DNA of 64,000 nt from DASRHT01 sp035650355 (lineage in GTDB: Bacteria; Chloroflexota; Ktedonobacteria; Ktedonobacterales; Ktedonobacteraceae). Under the pieces are notes generated by a model. That model saw only the letters and a list, made by a program, of their open reading frames with translations. It made no database searches and was not told the origin of the DNA. Positions 7,221 to 15,500 of the stretch are shown here, one piece after another. The position numbers were made by a program, and so were the translations under genes. Location: assembly GCA_035650355.1 (NCBI GenBank), contig DASRHT010000012.1:103768-167767 (forward strand), read 5' to 3'. How positions within the stretch are numbered: the first letter of the stretch is position 1; every line of letters begins with the position of its first letter.

Positions 7221-8273
7221 ATGAAAGACACTATCAATATCGACATAGACACATTTATGCAGCGAGCTATAGAGCTTGCTAACGATCCCACGGCAGGGCA
7301 ACCAAATTTATCTGCAAAAGCACTTCAGGCCGCCACGGGACAAAACGAGCACACTCTAGATGCCTTTATCAAGCAAGGATTGATGCCTAATGCGCAGCGG
7401 AAATGCTGGACGAAAAGGCAAGCGCATTTGTTCTCTGGATTGTGTGCCATCGAGCAGTGGTACGATACCTATATCATGACTTTACGAGCTCGTTTGCCCG
7501 TTGCCCCGAAACGGCAGAACAGCAAGCATGTAATGTTTTTACGAGGACATTTGTTGATTTGGGCTTGGGTGGCGTGTGGAGAGCAATATGGCATCACCCT
7601 GGATCAGGTAAAAAACGTTATGTGCCATTGGGCTACTCACGCAGCGAAATTGCCAGAGGCAATGATTTCTGGTGATGCACATGACATTGTTGGCTGCAAT
7701 ATTAGCTGGAAAAACGCAAATGACATTGTTGACTGCAATATTAGCCGGAAAAGTGAAGCAATACGGCATATTAAAGCTGCTTTGCGAGGACTTCGAGAGA
7801 AACGTCAGCAGGCTCGTACCCTGTCAAAGAGCCTGCCTCTCCCTTTTGCAGATTATGAGGAGTATCACCATTTGATCCTTTCTGGGCTAGTGAATGCTAT
7901 GGACGAAGAGGAACAGAAACGCAAACTGGATGCTGGATTCGAATTGGAAGGGCTGCAAGCAGCCCTATTAACCACTTCCGAAAATATTCTTGATTGTCTG
8001 CAATCTCATCAGAATACTTTTGATGATAGCGCTTGGTATCATGCTCGTGATCTTGTACGCGAGCTTTGGGAGTTTGAGCCCTCCAGCCAGGAACAATCAC
8101 CTCTAGCGCGCCTTCTTTCTACGAGTCAAACGCTGGTCATGTGTTTAATGTTTATAAAATGTACGAACCTTCTTGATTTGAGAGCTAAAACGGCTGGAAG
8201 GAGCAAGCAGAGGGGAGCAGAAATAGAGTCTGGAAGTTGGCTCTCAATATATCCAGCTTACCGCAAAAAATAA
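7221..8273 (+). CDS. Uncharacterised protein with possible N-terminal HTH (DUF1836-like)
   Basis: A 350-residue soluble protein. The ATG at 7221 has AAAGGAG 6 nt upstream; a longer frame from 7098 would overlap the preceding peptide gene and is not supported. Residues about 8-75 (FMQRAIELANDPTAG...LDAFIKQGLMPNAQRKCWTKRQAHLFSGLCAI) resemble the DUF1836/MerR-like helix-turn-helix arrangement, where a wing of the type KRYxxxHI follows GLxP. The rest is helical and unrecognised. Residues about 155-178 include two copies of a 13-residue unit (DIVGCNISWKNAN / DIVDCNISRKSEA) created by a 39-bp tandem duplication. A terminator follows directly. Function unknown; a regulator controlling itself and the membrane peptide is one possibility. 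Confidence 0.65.
   Translation: MKDTINIDIDTFMQRAIELANDPTAGQPNLSAKALQAATGQNEHTLDAFIKQGLMPNAQRKCWTKRQAHLFSGLCAIEQWYDTYIMTLRARLPVAPKRQNSKHVMFLRGHLLIWAWVACGEQYGITLDQVKNVMCHWATHAAKLPEAMISGDAHDIVGCNISWKNANDIVDCNISRKSEAIRHIKAALRGLREKRQQARTLSKSLPLPFADYEEYHHLILSGLVNAMDEEEQKRKLDAGFELEGLQAALLTTSENILDCLQSHQNTFDDSAWYHARDLVRELWEFEPSSQEQSPLARLLSTSQTLVMCLMFIKCTNLLDLRAKTAGRSKQRGAEIESGSWLSIYPAYRKK
7681..7754 (+). repeat. 39-bp tandem duplication inside the coding region
   Basis: ATGACATTGTTGGCTGCAAT at 7681 recurs with few changes at 7720. Because the period is 13 codons the frame is kept and the protein gains a 13-residue repeat containing a conserved Cys. Confidence 0.85.
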
Positions 8274-8285
8274 ACATAACTCATC

Positions 8286-8329
8286 GAACCTGGATGCTCC
8301 TCTAAAAGAAAGAGCACTCAGGTTCTTTT
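8286..8329 (+). terminator. Intrinsic terminator
   Basis: GAACCTGGATGCTC (8286-8299) pairs with GAGCACTCAGGTTC (8312-8325), 12 of 14 bp, followed by TTTT. The stem resembles the terminator at 6636-6690. Confidence 0.75.
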
Positions 8330-8362
8330 GCCAGCATGTTGTCTCACGTTTTAAAGGCCGAC

Positions 8363-9322
8363 TCACTGCTCTTCAGGGAGACCGGCATCGACCGTCTCAA
8401 ACAAAGACATCTGCTCGTGGCTGGAGACAGATTTTGCGGCTTCGATCACGGGATGATTGCCTGCCTTTAAATAATTCTGGCTACTCACCACTGGCTTTTT
8501 CAGCATTTTTTCTGCTGCGAGCCGGGCCGCTTTTCCGACTTCAGCCGCATCGGTGACATCACGTTCCAGTTCCAGTAGGCCATAACTGTCTCGATCCCGG
8601 TGGGCCTCTGTCGCGGCTGCCTGGCTGGTCGCCTCGATCAAGAGTTCCAACGGTGTGGAATTATCCTGCAAATTTGCGCGCGCAGGGAGTTTCTTCAAGG
8701 CTTTGTGATCGCGAATAGAAATGTCAAAAGTTAACACATGGAGTTTGTTGGTCAGATATGCAAATTGCCGACTATCATCAATCCCACGTAGTTGAAGTTC
8801 AGTGGTCCATTCATTTCGCGCCGTATCGCTCTTTAGTCGGGCTTCGATCCATTCTTCATCCCTTCCCTGCTTCCGCCACTTTGCTTTAAAGCGTTCAACC
8901 GCCTGTGATTGATCCTCAACATATCCAAAGAACGCATCTCCTAGTTCAGCTAACACCAAGCGAAATTTTTCGGCTTTTGCGCCAGGAATACTTTGGACCA
9001 ATCGAAGCAGCGTTTTTCTATTCGCGCAATTGGTATTTTGGAGTCTGCCGCTGCTATCGGGAAGAGGAAGTTCAATCACTTCCTGGGCGGTCACTTCCCA
9101 TTCCTCCGTTTTGGCACGAGCGCGCATTCTTTTCCAGTATTGACCGGGATCAGTTGAACCAGTTAAAAATTTGATCACATCGTTGACGCTCAAATACCAT
9201 TCGCCCTGATAGCGCGCGGCTCGAATTTCCACTGGTTCGTCAAAGAGAGGAATGAGTTTTTTGGCGATATCAGCACTTTCTGATTCTGGAGCACCGGGAG
9301 AGTTTTTCTTCTTTTCCTTCAT
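8363..9322 (-). CDS. BRO-N domain protein (DinD/antirepressor-like)
   Basis: A 319-residue protein. Residues about 30-130 form a BRO-N domain (VEIRAARYQGEWYLSVNDVIKFLTGSTDPGQYWKRMRAR... RKTLLRLVQSIPGAKAEKFRLVLAELGDAFF), known from phage antirepressors and baculovirus BRO proteins. The C-terminal part (RGIDDSRQFAYLTNKLHVLTFDISIRDHKALKKLPARANLQDNSTPLELLIEATSQAAATE) is the conserved tail found in DinD-like chromosomal homologues. These proteins are linked to DNA damage response or phage interplay, but their reaction is not known. The ATG at 9322 is preceded by AGGTGG; a TTG one codon upstream is unlikely. A 27-nt operator-like palindrome lies 20 bp before the start, suggesting self-control. It may be a phage-derived gene, though no other phage genes are near. 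Confidence 0.8.
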   Translation of the reverse strand: MKEKKKNSPGAPESESADIAKKLIPLFDEPVEIRAARYQGEWYLSVNDVIKFLTGSTDPGQYWKRMRARAKTEEWEVTAQEVIELPLPDSSGRLQNTNCANRKTLLRLVQSIPGAKAEKFRLVLAELGDAFFGYVEDQSQAVERFKAKWRKQGRDEEWIEARLKSDTARNEWTTELQLRGIDDSRQFAYLTNKLHVLTFDISIRDHKALKKLPARANLQDNSTPLELLIEATSQAAATEAHRDRDSYGLLELERDVTDAAEVGKAARLAAEKMLKKPVVSSQNYLKAGNHPVIEAAKSVSSHEQMSLFETVDAGLPEEQ

Positions 9323-9341
9323 CAAACCACCTGCCTCATGG

Positions 9342-9368
9342 GTGATGGGTACAAATTGTACCTATCAC
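9342..9368 (-). promoter_or_regulatory. 27-nt near-perfect palindrome, candidate operator of the BRO gene
   Basis: Two 13-nt arms flank a single central base (9355): GTGATGGGTACAA and TTGTACCTATCAC match at 12 of 13 positions. It begins 20 bp upstream of the BRO start codon, where a dimeric repressor would block transcription or initiation. The core GGTACAA-A-TTGTACC is perfect. Confidence 0.7.
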
Positions 9369-9689
9369 GCTATTCGCTCCCAAAAATTTTTTACTGAACT
9401 GATAGCGATGGCTTTAGGATTGAGCAGACATTCGTTGCTTTCCTGTGAGCTCATCCCAATCCCAGAGGAAACTTATACCCGCAGGGAAATCGATCCTCTG
9501 ACCATCGTCCTCATTGTAGTTGAAGTAATAAAAAAATACAAATTTAACGAGTTGGGCAGATTCTCCTAACTTCCGAAGAAAAGAGAGCTTTTCTTGTACC
9601 CTAAAAAAATACCATTCTAGGTTTTGTGGGCTCTCATCCTCAAACAGAGCTTTCGAGATCGCCCCAGGAAAACATGCCAGTTTACAGCG
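9369..9689. other. Gap between divergent gene start and convergent gene end
   Basis: No supported gene. A short hairpin (AAGAAAAG-AGAG-CTTTTCTT, 9576-9595) is present. A 53-codon plus-strand frame from 9408 lacks a ribosome site and was not accepted. Confidence 0.5.
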
Positions 9690-10757
9690 CTACTGTCCGA
9701 CCGGCAGCATCGCATGGGCCGTGGACATCGCCAGGACGAGGACGACGATCAGGCCAAAGTACAACAGGCTTAACACGATACGCGTACCTACTGGCACATC
9801 ATAATATGCTTGCGCTCCCGGCAAATTGGCAACGCCTCGCCGCGACCAGAATTGAGAACCGGCCATGAGCACGAACAGCAGCAGGAAGATCGAGAAGTTG
9901 CCGTTGATCCACGTCCAGATGAAGAAGCCGAGCAGTGCGGCAAACCCCAGCCACCAGACGCGCCGGTCAATCGCGGCCAGCACGCGACCGCCGTCAAAAG
10001 GCACGATTGGCACGAGGTTGAACAGATTGATGAAAAAGCCAAAGTATGCCAGCGCAGCCCAGATCAGCGAAGCGCCCGGCAACAAGCCCATAAAGAGGCA
10101 GAACGAGGATGCAATAGTTCCGGCGATAGGTCCGGCAATGCCTATTTCCGCTTCGTCACGCGCGTTCTGCGGCATCTGGCGCATCACTACCGCCGCACCC
10201 ATCATGGGAATAAAGATCATTGCCCCCACCGGAATACCCTTGAGCTTCATGACCACCGCATGCCCCATCTCATGGATGAAGAGGAGCGCGACCAGTCCCA
10301 CGGCAAATTGCCAGCCGAAGATGAGCGAGTAAAATGCGATAGAGATCAGTGCGGTAATGCCGGCCCCGCCAAATTTGAGCAGGAAAGCCAACGACTTGAA
10401 TTTGAGCAGCCAGGAGCCAATTCCTACGGCAATCGCGCCAAGACCCGCCAGCCCTCCCCGCTTCTTGCCACCTTCGGCACGACCTCGCTCCGCCGCCTCA
10501 CGCTGCTCGGCTCCAGCATCTACGGTGTATCCATGTATTCCCGATGGCCCACGATACTCGCTCATCATTTCAGGATCATAAGGATTGACAGAAGGCTCTG
10601 AGGCATAGTCTGCATAACTTGCAGACTGATCAAGCGACTGAGCAGGTTGAGCAGAACGAGACGACGGCTGATAATAATCAGGATGCAAATAATCCGCAGG
10701 CTCTTTAGCCCCGGCGTATTCGCGGTATTCAGAAAAGTCATCGGAACGTTGATACAC
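9690..10757 (-). CDS. Site-2 protease family (M50) intramembrane metalloprotease
   Basis: A 355-residue integral membrane protein. The first 100 residues are polar, rich in Tyr/Ser/Pro and probably disordered. The membrane part holds the zinc motif HEMGH at residues 162-166 and the second M50 motif NLVPIVPFDGGRV, whose Asp is the third zinc ligand. S2P-type enzymes cut transmembrane substrates, often anti-sigma factors or membrane regulators; this short type without PDZ domain resembles the SpoIVFB/Rip3 groups. The start is GTG with GAGG 6 nt upstream. No partner regulator is adjacent, so its substrate is unknown. Confidence 0.9.
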   Translation of the reverse strand: MYQRSDDFSEYREYAGAKEPADYLHPDYYQPSSRSAQPAQSLDQSASYADYASEPSVNPYDPEMMSEYRGPSGIHGYTVDAGAEQREAAERGRAEGGKKRGGLAGLGAIAVGIGSWLLKFKSLAFLLKFGGAGITALISIAFYSLIFGWQFAVGLVALLFIHEMGHAVVMKLKGIPVGAMIFIPMMGAAVVMRQMPQNARDEAEIGIAGPIAGTIASSFCLFMGLLPGASLIWAALAYFGFFINLFNLVPIVPFDGGRVLAAIDRRVWWLGFAALLGFFIWTWINGNFSIFLLLFVLMAGSQFWSRRGVANLPGAQAYYDVPVGTRIVLSLLYFGLIVVLVLAMSTAHAMLPVGQ

Positions 10758-10885
10758 GATCTGCCTCGATTCTGGATGATAAAACTCCTATTACGTATAT
10801 ATTACCACATACGCACGATAACACTCGCAGCGATGCAAACTATGCTTTTCCTTTTCGCTGTCAGCTTGTCACTTTCTCAACTATA

Positions 10886-11013
10886 GCTAACCCGATGTGC
10901 GAGTTTTTCTTGCTGCCTGCGGCAGCGAGCAGGGGAGAAGCGTGGGGACGCCCCACACCCCGCCAGGGGCTCTGCCCCTGGACCCCGCTCGCACACCTTG
11001 TACATTGGTTAGC
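10886..11013. repeat. GC-rich palindromic intergenic element
   Basis: The element starts with GCTAACC and ends with its inverse GGTTAGC; inside these, TGTGCGAG and CTCGCACA are also inverted. The core contains CCAGGGGCTCTGCCCCTGG, a strong hairpin that recurs almost unchanged in the MITE at 51201-51332 (GGGGCTATGCCCC). This points to a dispersed, non-coding repeat family. It lies between the M50 protease gene start and the cinA gene end. Confidence 0.6.
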
Positions 11014-11033
11014 CAGTTATCTAAGCCACAAGC

Positions 11034-12281
11034 TCACTGTTTCAGAGGGGCGTTTCCTTCGAGATAGCGCCTCAGCAGATTGAGAGCCGCCAGCACAGCA
11101 TAGCGTTTGTTATCGGAGCGACTGGCACGCCAGCCGGGTCCCATGACGCTTGTAACGCCATCCGGCCCCTCAACGGCGATATGCATAGTGCCAACAGGCT
11201 TCTCTTCCTGCCTGTCAGGACCAGCCACGCCTGTGACGCCGATGCCAAAATCGGCTCCGAAGCGCTCGCGTATGGCATGGGCCATAGCGCACGCGGTCTC
11301 CTCACTTACCGCGCCGTGCATTTCCAGGATAGCACGCGGCACGCCCATTTGCGCCTTCAGTTCGCTGCTATAGGCTACCACCCCTCCCACAAAATACGCT
11401 GAACTTCCCGGTACATCCGTGATGGTATTGGCAAGCTGCCCTCCGGTGAGCGATTCCATGACTGCCAATGTCATCTTACGCGCCAATAACTGCTCGCCCA
11501 CGACGCTCGCCAGCGTCTGCTTATCGGTGCCAAAGACATGATGATGGCCGAGCCTGCCGCGCGCCTGCGCCTCCATTTCTACCACCATGCGCTCGGCCTC
11601 TTCCCTGGTCTGCGCTTTGGCCGTGATGCGCACATCGACGGCATCGTTCTTGGCATAGGTGGCAAGAGTGGGATTATCGCTGCGTACCAGCATACCTAGC
11701 CGCTCTTCAACGGTGGACTCGCCCAGGCCGGTGACACGCAAGATGCGCGTGAAGATCAGGCCGCCCAGATCATGAGCCAGTCTGGGCACGACCTCTTCCT
11801 CCCACATGCGGTACATCTCTCTGGGGACTCCAGGCATGGCGACGATGATGTGCTGGTCCTTCTCAACCCACCAGCCGGGCGCGGTCCCTATGGGATTGGG
11901 CAAACTCTGGGCGGAAGGAATAAGGCTGGCCTGCTTGAGGTTGCGCTCAGGCATGGGCGCTCGCATATGGGCAAAGCGCGCCCGCAAGGTCGCCTCCAGA
12001 TCGGGATCAACCTGCATGGTCTCTCCCAGCAGGGCACTGATGGCCTCGCGGGCAAGGTCGTCCTCCGTGGGACCCAATCCGCCCGTCATAATGATGAAAT
12101 CCGAGCGTTGCCAGGCCCGCTGCAACGTCTCGACGATACGCCCCAGGTTATCGCCGACCTGCGAGACGAAATAGAGATCGATGCCTAGCGTGGGCAGGCT
12201 CTGGGCGAGGAAGGTCGCATTGGTATCGGTAATATGCCCTAGCAATAGTTCGGTACCACAGGAAATAATTTCGGCGCGCAT
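11034..12281 (-). CDS. cinA: CinA: nicotinamide-nucleotide amidohydrolase / competence-damage-inducible family
   Basis: A 415-residue protein with both CinA parts: the N-terminal MoaB/MogA-like COG1058 domain (IISCGTELLLGHITDTNATFLAQSLPTLGIDLYFVSQVGDN, MTGGLGPTEDDLAREA) acting as ADP-ribose pyrophosphatase in characterised members, and the C-terminal PncC domain (ESLTGGQLANTITDVPGSSAYFVGGVVAYSSELK, GIGVTGVAGPD) that deamidates NMN for NAD recycling. The usual ESCTGG is ESLTGG here. The ATG at 12281 has GGAGG 4 nt upstream; an upstream in-frame ATG (12347) lacks one. It is transcribed away from nrdJ. Confidence 0.92.
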   Translation of the reverse strand: MRAEIISCGTELLLGHITDTNATFLAQSLPTLGIDLYFVSQVGDNLGRIVETLQRAWQRSDFIIMTGGLGPTEDDLAREAISALLGETMQVDPDLEATLRARFAHMRAPMPERNLKQASLIPSAQSLPNPIGTAPGWWVEKDQHIIVAMPGVPREMYRMWEEEVVPRLAHDLGGLIFTRILRVTGLGESTVEERLGMLVRSDNPTLATYAKNDAVDVRITAKAQTREEAERMVVEMEAQARGRLGHHHVFGTDKQTLASVVGEQLLARKMTLAVMESLTGGQLANTITDVPGSSAYFVGGVVAYSSELKAQMGVPRAILEMHGAVSEETACAMAHAIRERFGADFGIGVTGVAGPDRQEEKPVGTMHIAVEGPDGVTSVMGPGWRASRSDNKRYAVLAALNLLRRYLEGNAPLKQ

Positions 12282-12381
12282 GAGTCCTCCAGGGAGCCGC
12301 AAATGCTCTTTTTCTGCTGTAATGTTCGATAGCCTATAGCTATCCATCTTACGTACTCATATCATATCATATGAGCTATGG

Positions 12382-12427
12382 CATCAACATATTGTGGTAA
12401 AAACATTAGAAAATCAATATGTTGTGC
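12382..12427 (+). promoter_or_regulatory. Tandem NrdR boxes
   Basis: CAACATATTGTG (12385-12396) and CAATATGTTGTG (12415-12426) each match the NrdR box consensus (core CWATATATWGTG) at all but one position. Their 30-bp spacing is about three helical turns, as in known tandem NrdR sites. They end 9 bp before the -35 box of the nrdJ promoter, so binding would repress it. Confidence 0.75.
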
Positions 12428-12435
12428 CAAAAGGG

Positions 12436-12464
12436 TTGATTTCGGCGTTCTTTCCGAGTATACT
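12436..12464 (+). promoter_or_regulatory. Promoter of nrdJ
   Basis: TTGATT (12436-12441) and TATACT (12459-12464) with a 17-bp spacer, directly downstream of the NrdR boxes and about 105 nt before the nrdJ start. Confidence 0.7.
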
Positions 12465-12571
12465 GAGTTGCGGAGACCTCAAAACAAGCGCTTATTTTGA
12501 AAACCATGTCTCAATGCAACAAACGATATTTCTCACGTTGACAAAAATTGGGGCCAAGAAGGAGCTATAAC

Positions 12572-15500
12572 ATGTTAGAACAACAGGAGCGTCCCTCTTC
12601 GCAGGATGCCGACTCCACTATGACACAGTTGGAAGGGATTCGTCAAAAAGTCTTCATGGACCGGTACTCCTTGAAGGATGCAGCCGGGCAGCCGCTGGAG
12701 TTCTATCCCGAACAAACCTGGGCGCGCGTGGCGCGTGGCATTGCCGCCGTCGAGACGAGCGAGGAGAAGCGGGCCGAGTGGGAGAAGCGTTTCTACGACG
12801 CGCTCTCTGATTTTCAATTTGTGCCCGGTGGCCGCATCCTGGCGGGCGCGGGTACGGGGCACCAGGTCACGTATTATAACTGCATGCCACCTGATCAGGA
12901 AGTGCTCACCGCCAATGGCTATCGACCAATCTCGCAGGTGGCGGTTGGCGATCTTGTAGTGACACATCGCAATCGCCTGCGTCCCGTATTACATAGATTT
13001 GAGCGCGAAACATCGGAGCCGCTCTACATCATTCGTCCCAAGAAAATAGGCTACGATGAGCTACGTTTGACAGGCGACCATAAAGTATATATTATCCGTT
13101 CGGAATGGGTGAATAAGCACAAATCTCGTGATGGACTACGCCTGCAACACGAGCCGGATTGGATTCCGGCTAAAGATATCAAGCCGGGGGATTATGTCAC
13201 CTTCGTATGTTATGATGAGGACCCTCCCCGTGTTGAGATGCCTGAGCACAACACTGATTTGAAATATTACTTTGAGCATGACAACCTCAGATGGGTACAG
13301 ATCGACGAAATTGCCGTCAAAGAGTACGCTGGCATGGTGATGGATATTGAGGTTGAGGAAGATCACTCGTTCATCTCAGCCGGTGTTGTCGTCTCAAACT
13401 GCTTCGTCATACCGAGCCCCGAAGATAGCCGCCAGGGCATTCTCGACAATCTCAAGCTGATGACGGAGATCATGGCGCGCGGTGGCGGTGTTGGCATCAA
13501 TCTCTCGACGTTGCGCCCGCGAGGCTCATATATTAAGACGGTGAACGGGACGGCTTCCGGTCCTTGCTCATGGGCGCAGTTGTATTCTGTGGCGACGGGA
13601 GATGTGATCCAACAGGGGGGCTCGCGGAGAGGGGCTCTAATGCTCATGCTCGACGACAATCATCCTGACATCGAAGAGTTCATTACCGTCAAGCGTACAC
13701 CTGGCAAAATCGAGCACGCCAATCTCTCTGTCTGCGTCTCCGACGCCTTTATGCAGGCGGTGAAGAATGATGCAGACTGGAATCTGACCTGGCAGGGCGA
13801 GGTCAAGAGAACGGTGCGCGCCCGCGCCCTCTGGGACCTGATCTGCACCTCCGCCTGGGAATCGGCAGAACCAGGAGTAGTATTTATTGATCGCTACAAC
13901 AAGGAGTCGAACACCTGGTATTACGAAAATATTCGGTGCGTGAATCCGTGCGTTACTGGCGATACGCTTGTTTCTACTGAGCACGGATACACATACGCGC
14001 GTGATCTGCAAATAGGCATGAAGGTGCGTACACCAGCCGGGCTAAAGCCCATTGAAAAGCTCTACAACAATGGACTTCAGCGCATCTATCGCGTGAATTT
14101 CTCTGACGGTGGTTATCTGGAAGGTACCGCTGATCATAAGCTCAAGGTTGTACGCGGCAAAAAGTATCAGTGGGTGCCTATCTCGGAGCTGACCGAAGGT
14201 GATAAGGTTCTCGTGGTAGCCAATGAAGCTTTTGGGCCTCGCCAGAACCTCCCAGCAGCAGCGTTGGAATACATTGCTAAGCGAGAACTCAAGGTCGCAG
14301 ACTTTTATGATCGCAAGCTTGGCCTGATCATTGGTGCAATGTTGGGTGACGGCACATTGCGCGAACTGCAAAACGGGAACAGCCATGCTTACCAATACAA
14401 AATAACCTTCGGCGCTCACGAAGATGGTTGGTATGATACCTTTGTGAATCTAATGACGGATATGAACATCCACACCCATCGTACACTCGATGAAAAAGAG
14501 TTTGCCAGGGCAGGTGGTGTTGCCGTTAAACATGCATCCGTGCGGCTAGAATGCTATAAGCTAGCATCTTTACTTATGCGAATTGGCATGATACCCAACG
14601 CCAAAGCACCTCAAAAGGCTATTCCTGCCGCTTTCATGGCTATGGAAAAAGAGTTTTTAGCGGGAATCCTCGATGGCCTCTTCTCTACCGATGGTAGCAT
14701 ACTGATGAAGCAAGATAATCCGATGCTGCGCTTCCATACCTCATCGTATGAACTGGCGCAGCAAGTACGTTTAATTCTACTTCAGTTCGGCATTCATGGG
14801 CGAGTCTACCGTGCGGCCCGCGAAGAGGACCTGATGTATGATGGTCGCTCGATGTATGGCACTGGTGAGAAATATGATGTCGTCATCATGAACGAGGGCA
14901 TTCCACGCTTCTATGCTGAGATTGGCCTCAGCCACCCGGAGAAAGCTGCACGTCTGAAAGAAATCGCTGAAAGCTGGCATTACTTTGGTGGATCATGGCT
15001 AGCATCGGTTGTCTCAGTTGAAGATACTGAGCGCGAGGAAGAGGTTTACGATCTCTACGAGCCAGAGACACTCACCTGGATCACTAATGGTTACTGCTCG
15101 CTCGATTGCGGGGAACAAGGTTTGCCGCCTTTTGGCGTGTGCAACCTGGGCGCGCTCAATCTGGCGGCTTTCGTGAAAAATGGCGAGATGGATTGGGAGC
15201 GGCTGGCTGAGAAGAGCAAGGTGGCGATGCGCTTCCTGGATAATGTGGTCGATGCCAACGAGTACTTTATCGAGGAGAATGAGACGGCACAGCTTGGCAC
15301 GCGTCGCACGGGATTGGGGACGATGGGGCTGGCCGATGCGCTGATCAAGATGAAGATCGCCTATGGCAGTGAGGAGTCCCTGCCGATCATCGAGCGCATC
15401 TATGCGACGATCCGTGATGCCGCCTACGAAGCCTCCGCCGATATCGCGGACGAAAAAGGCTCGTTCCCCCATTTTGACCGCGATAAATATATGCAGGGCA

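Noticed and set aside
9408..9569. 53-codon plus-strand frame upstream of the BRO gene
   Set aside because: No ribosome site and no recognisable features.
9810..10601. 263-codon plus-strand frame over the M50 protease gene
   Set aside because: It lies antisense to a clear HEMGH metalloprotease; composition (Arg/Gln/His-rich) is that of a shadow frame.
11034..11100. CinA active-site loss (ESCTGG changed to ESLTGG)
   Set aside because: The Ser and glycines are kept and the Cys is not known to be required, so the protein was not called defective.
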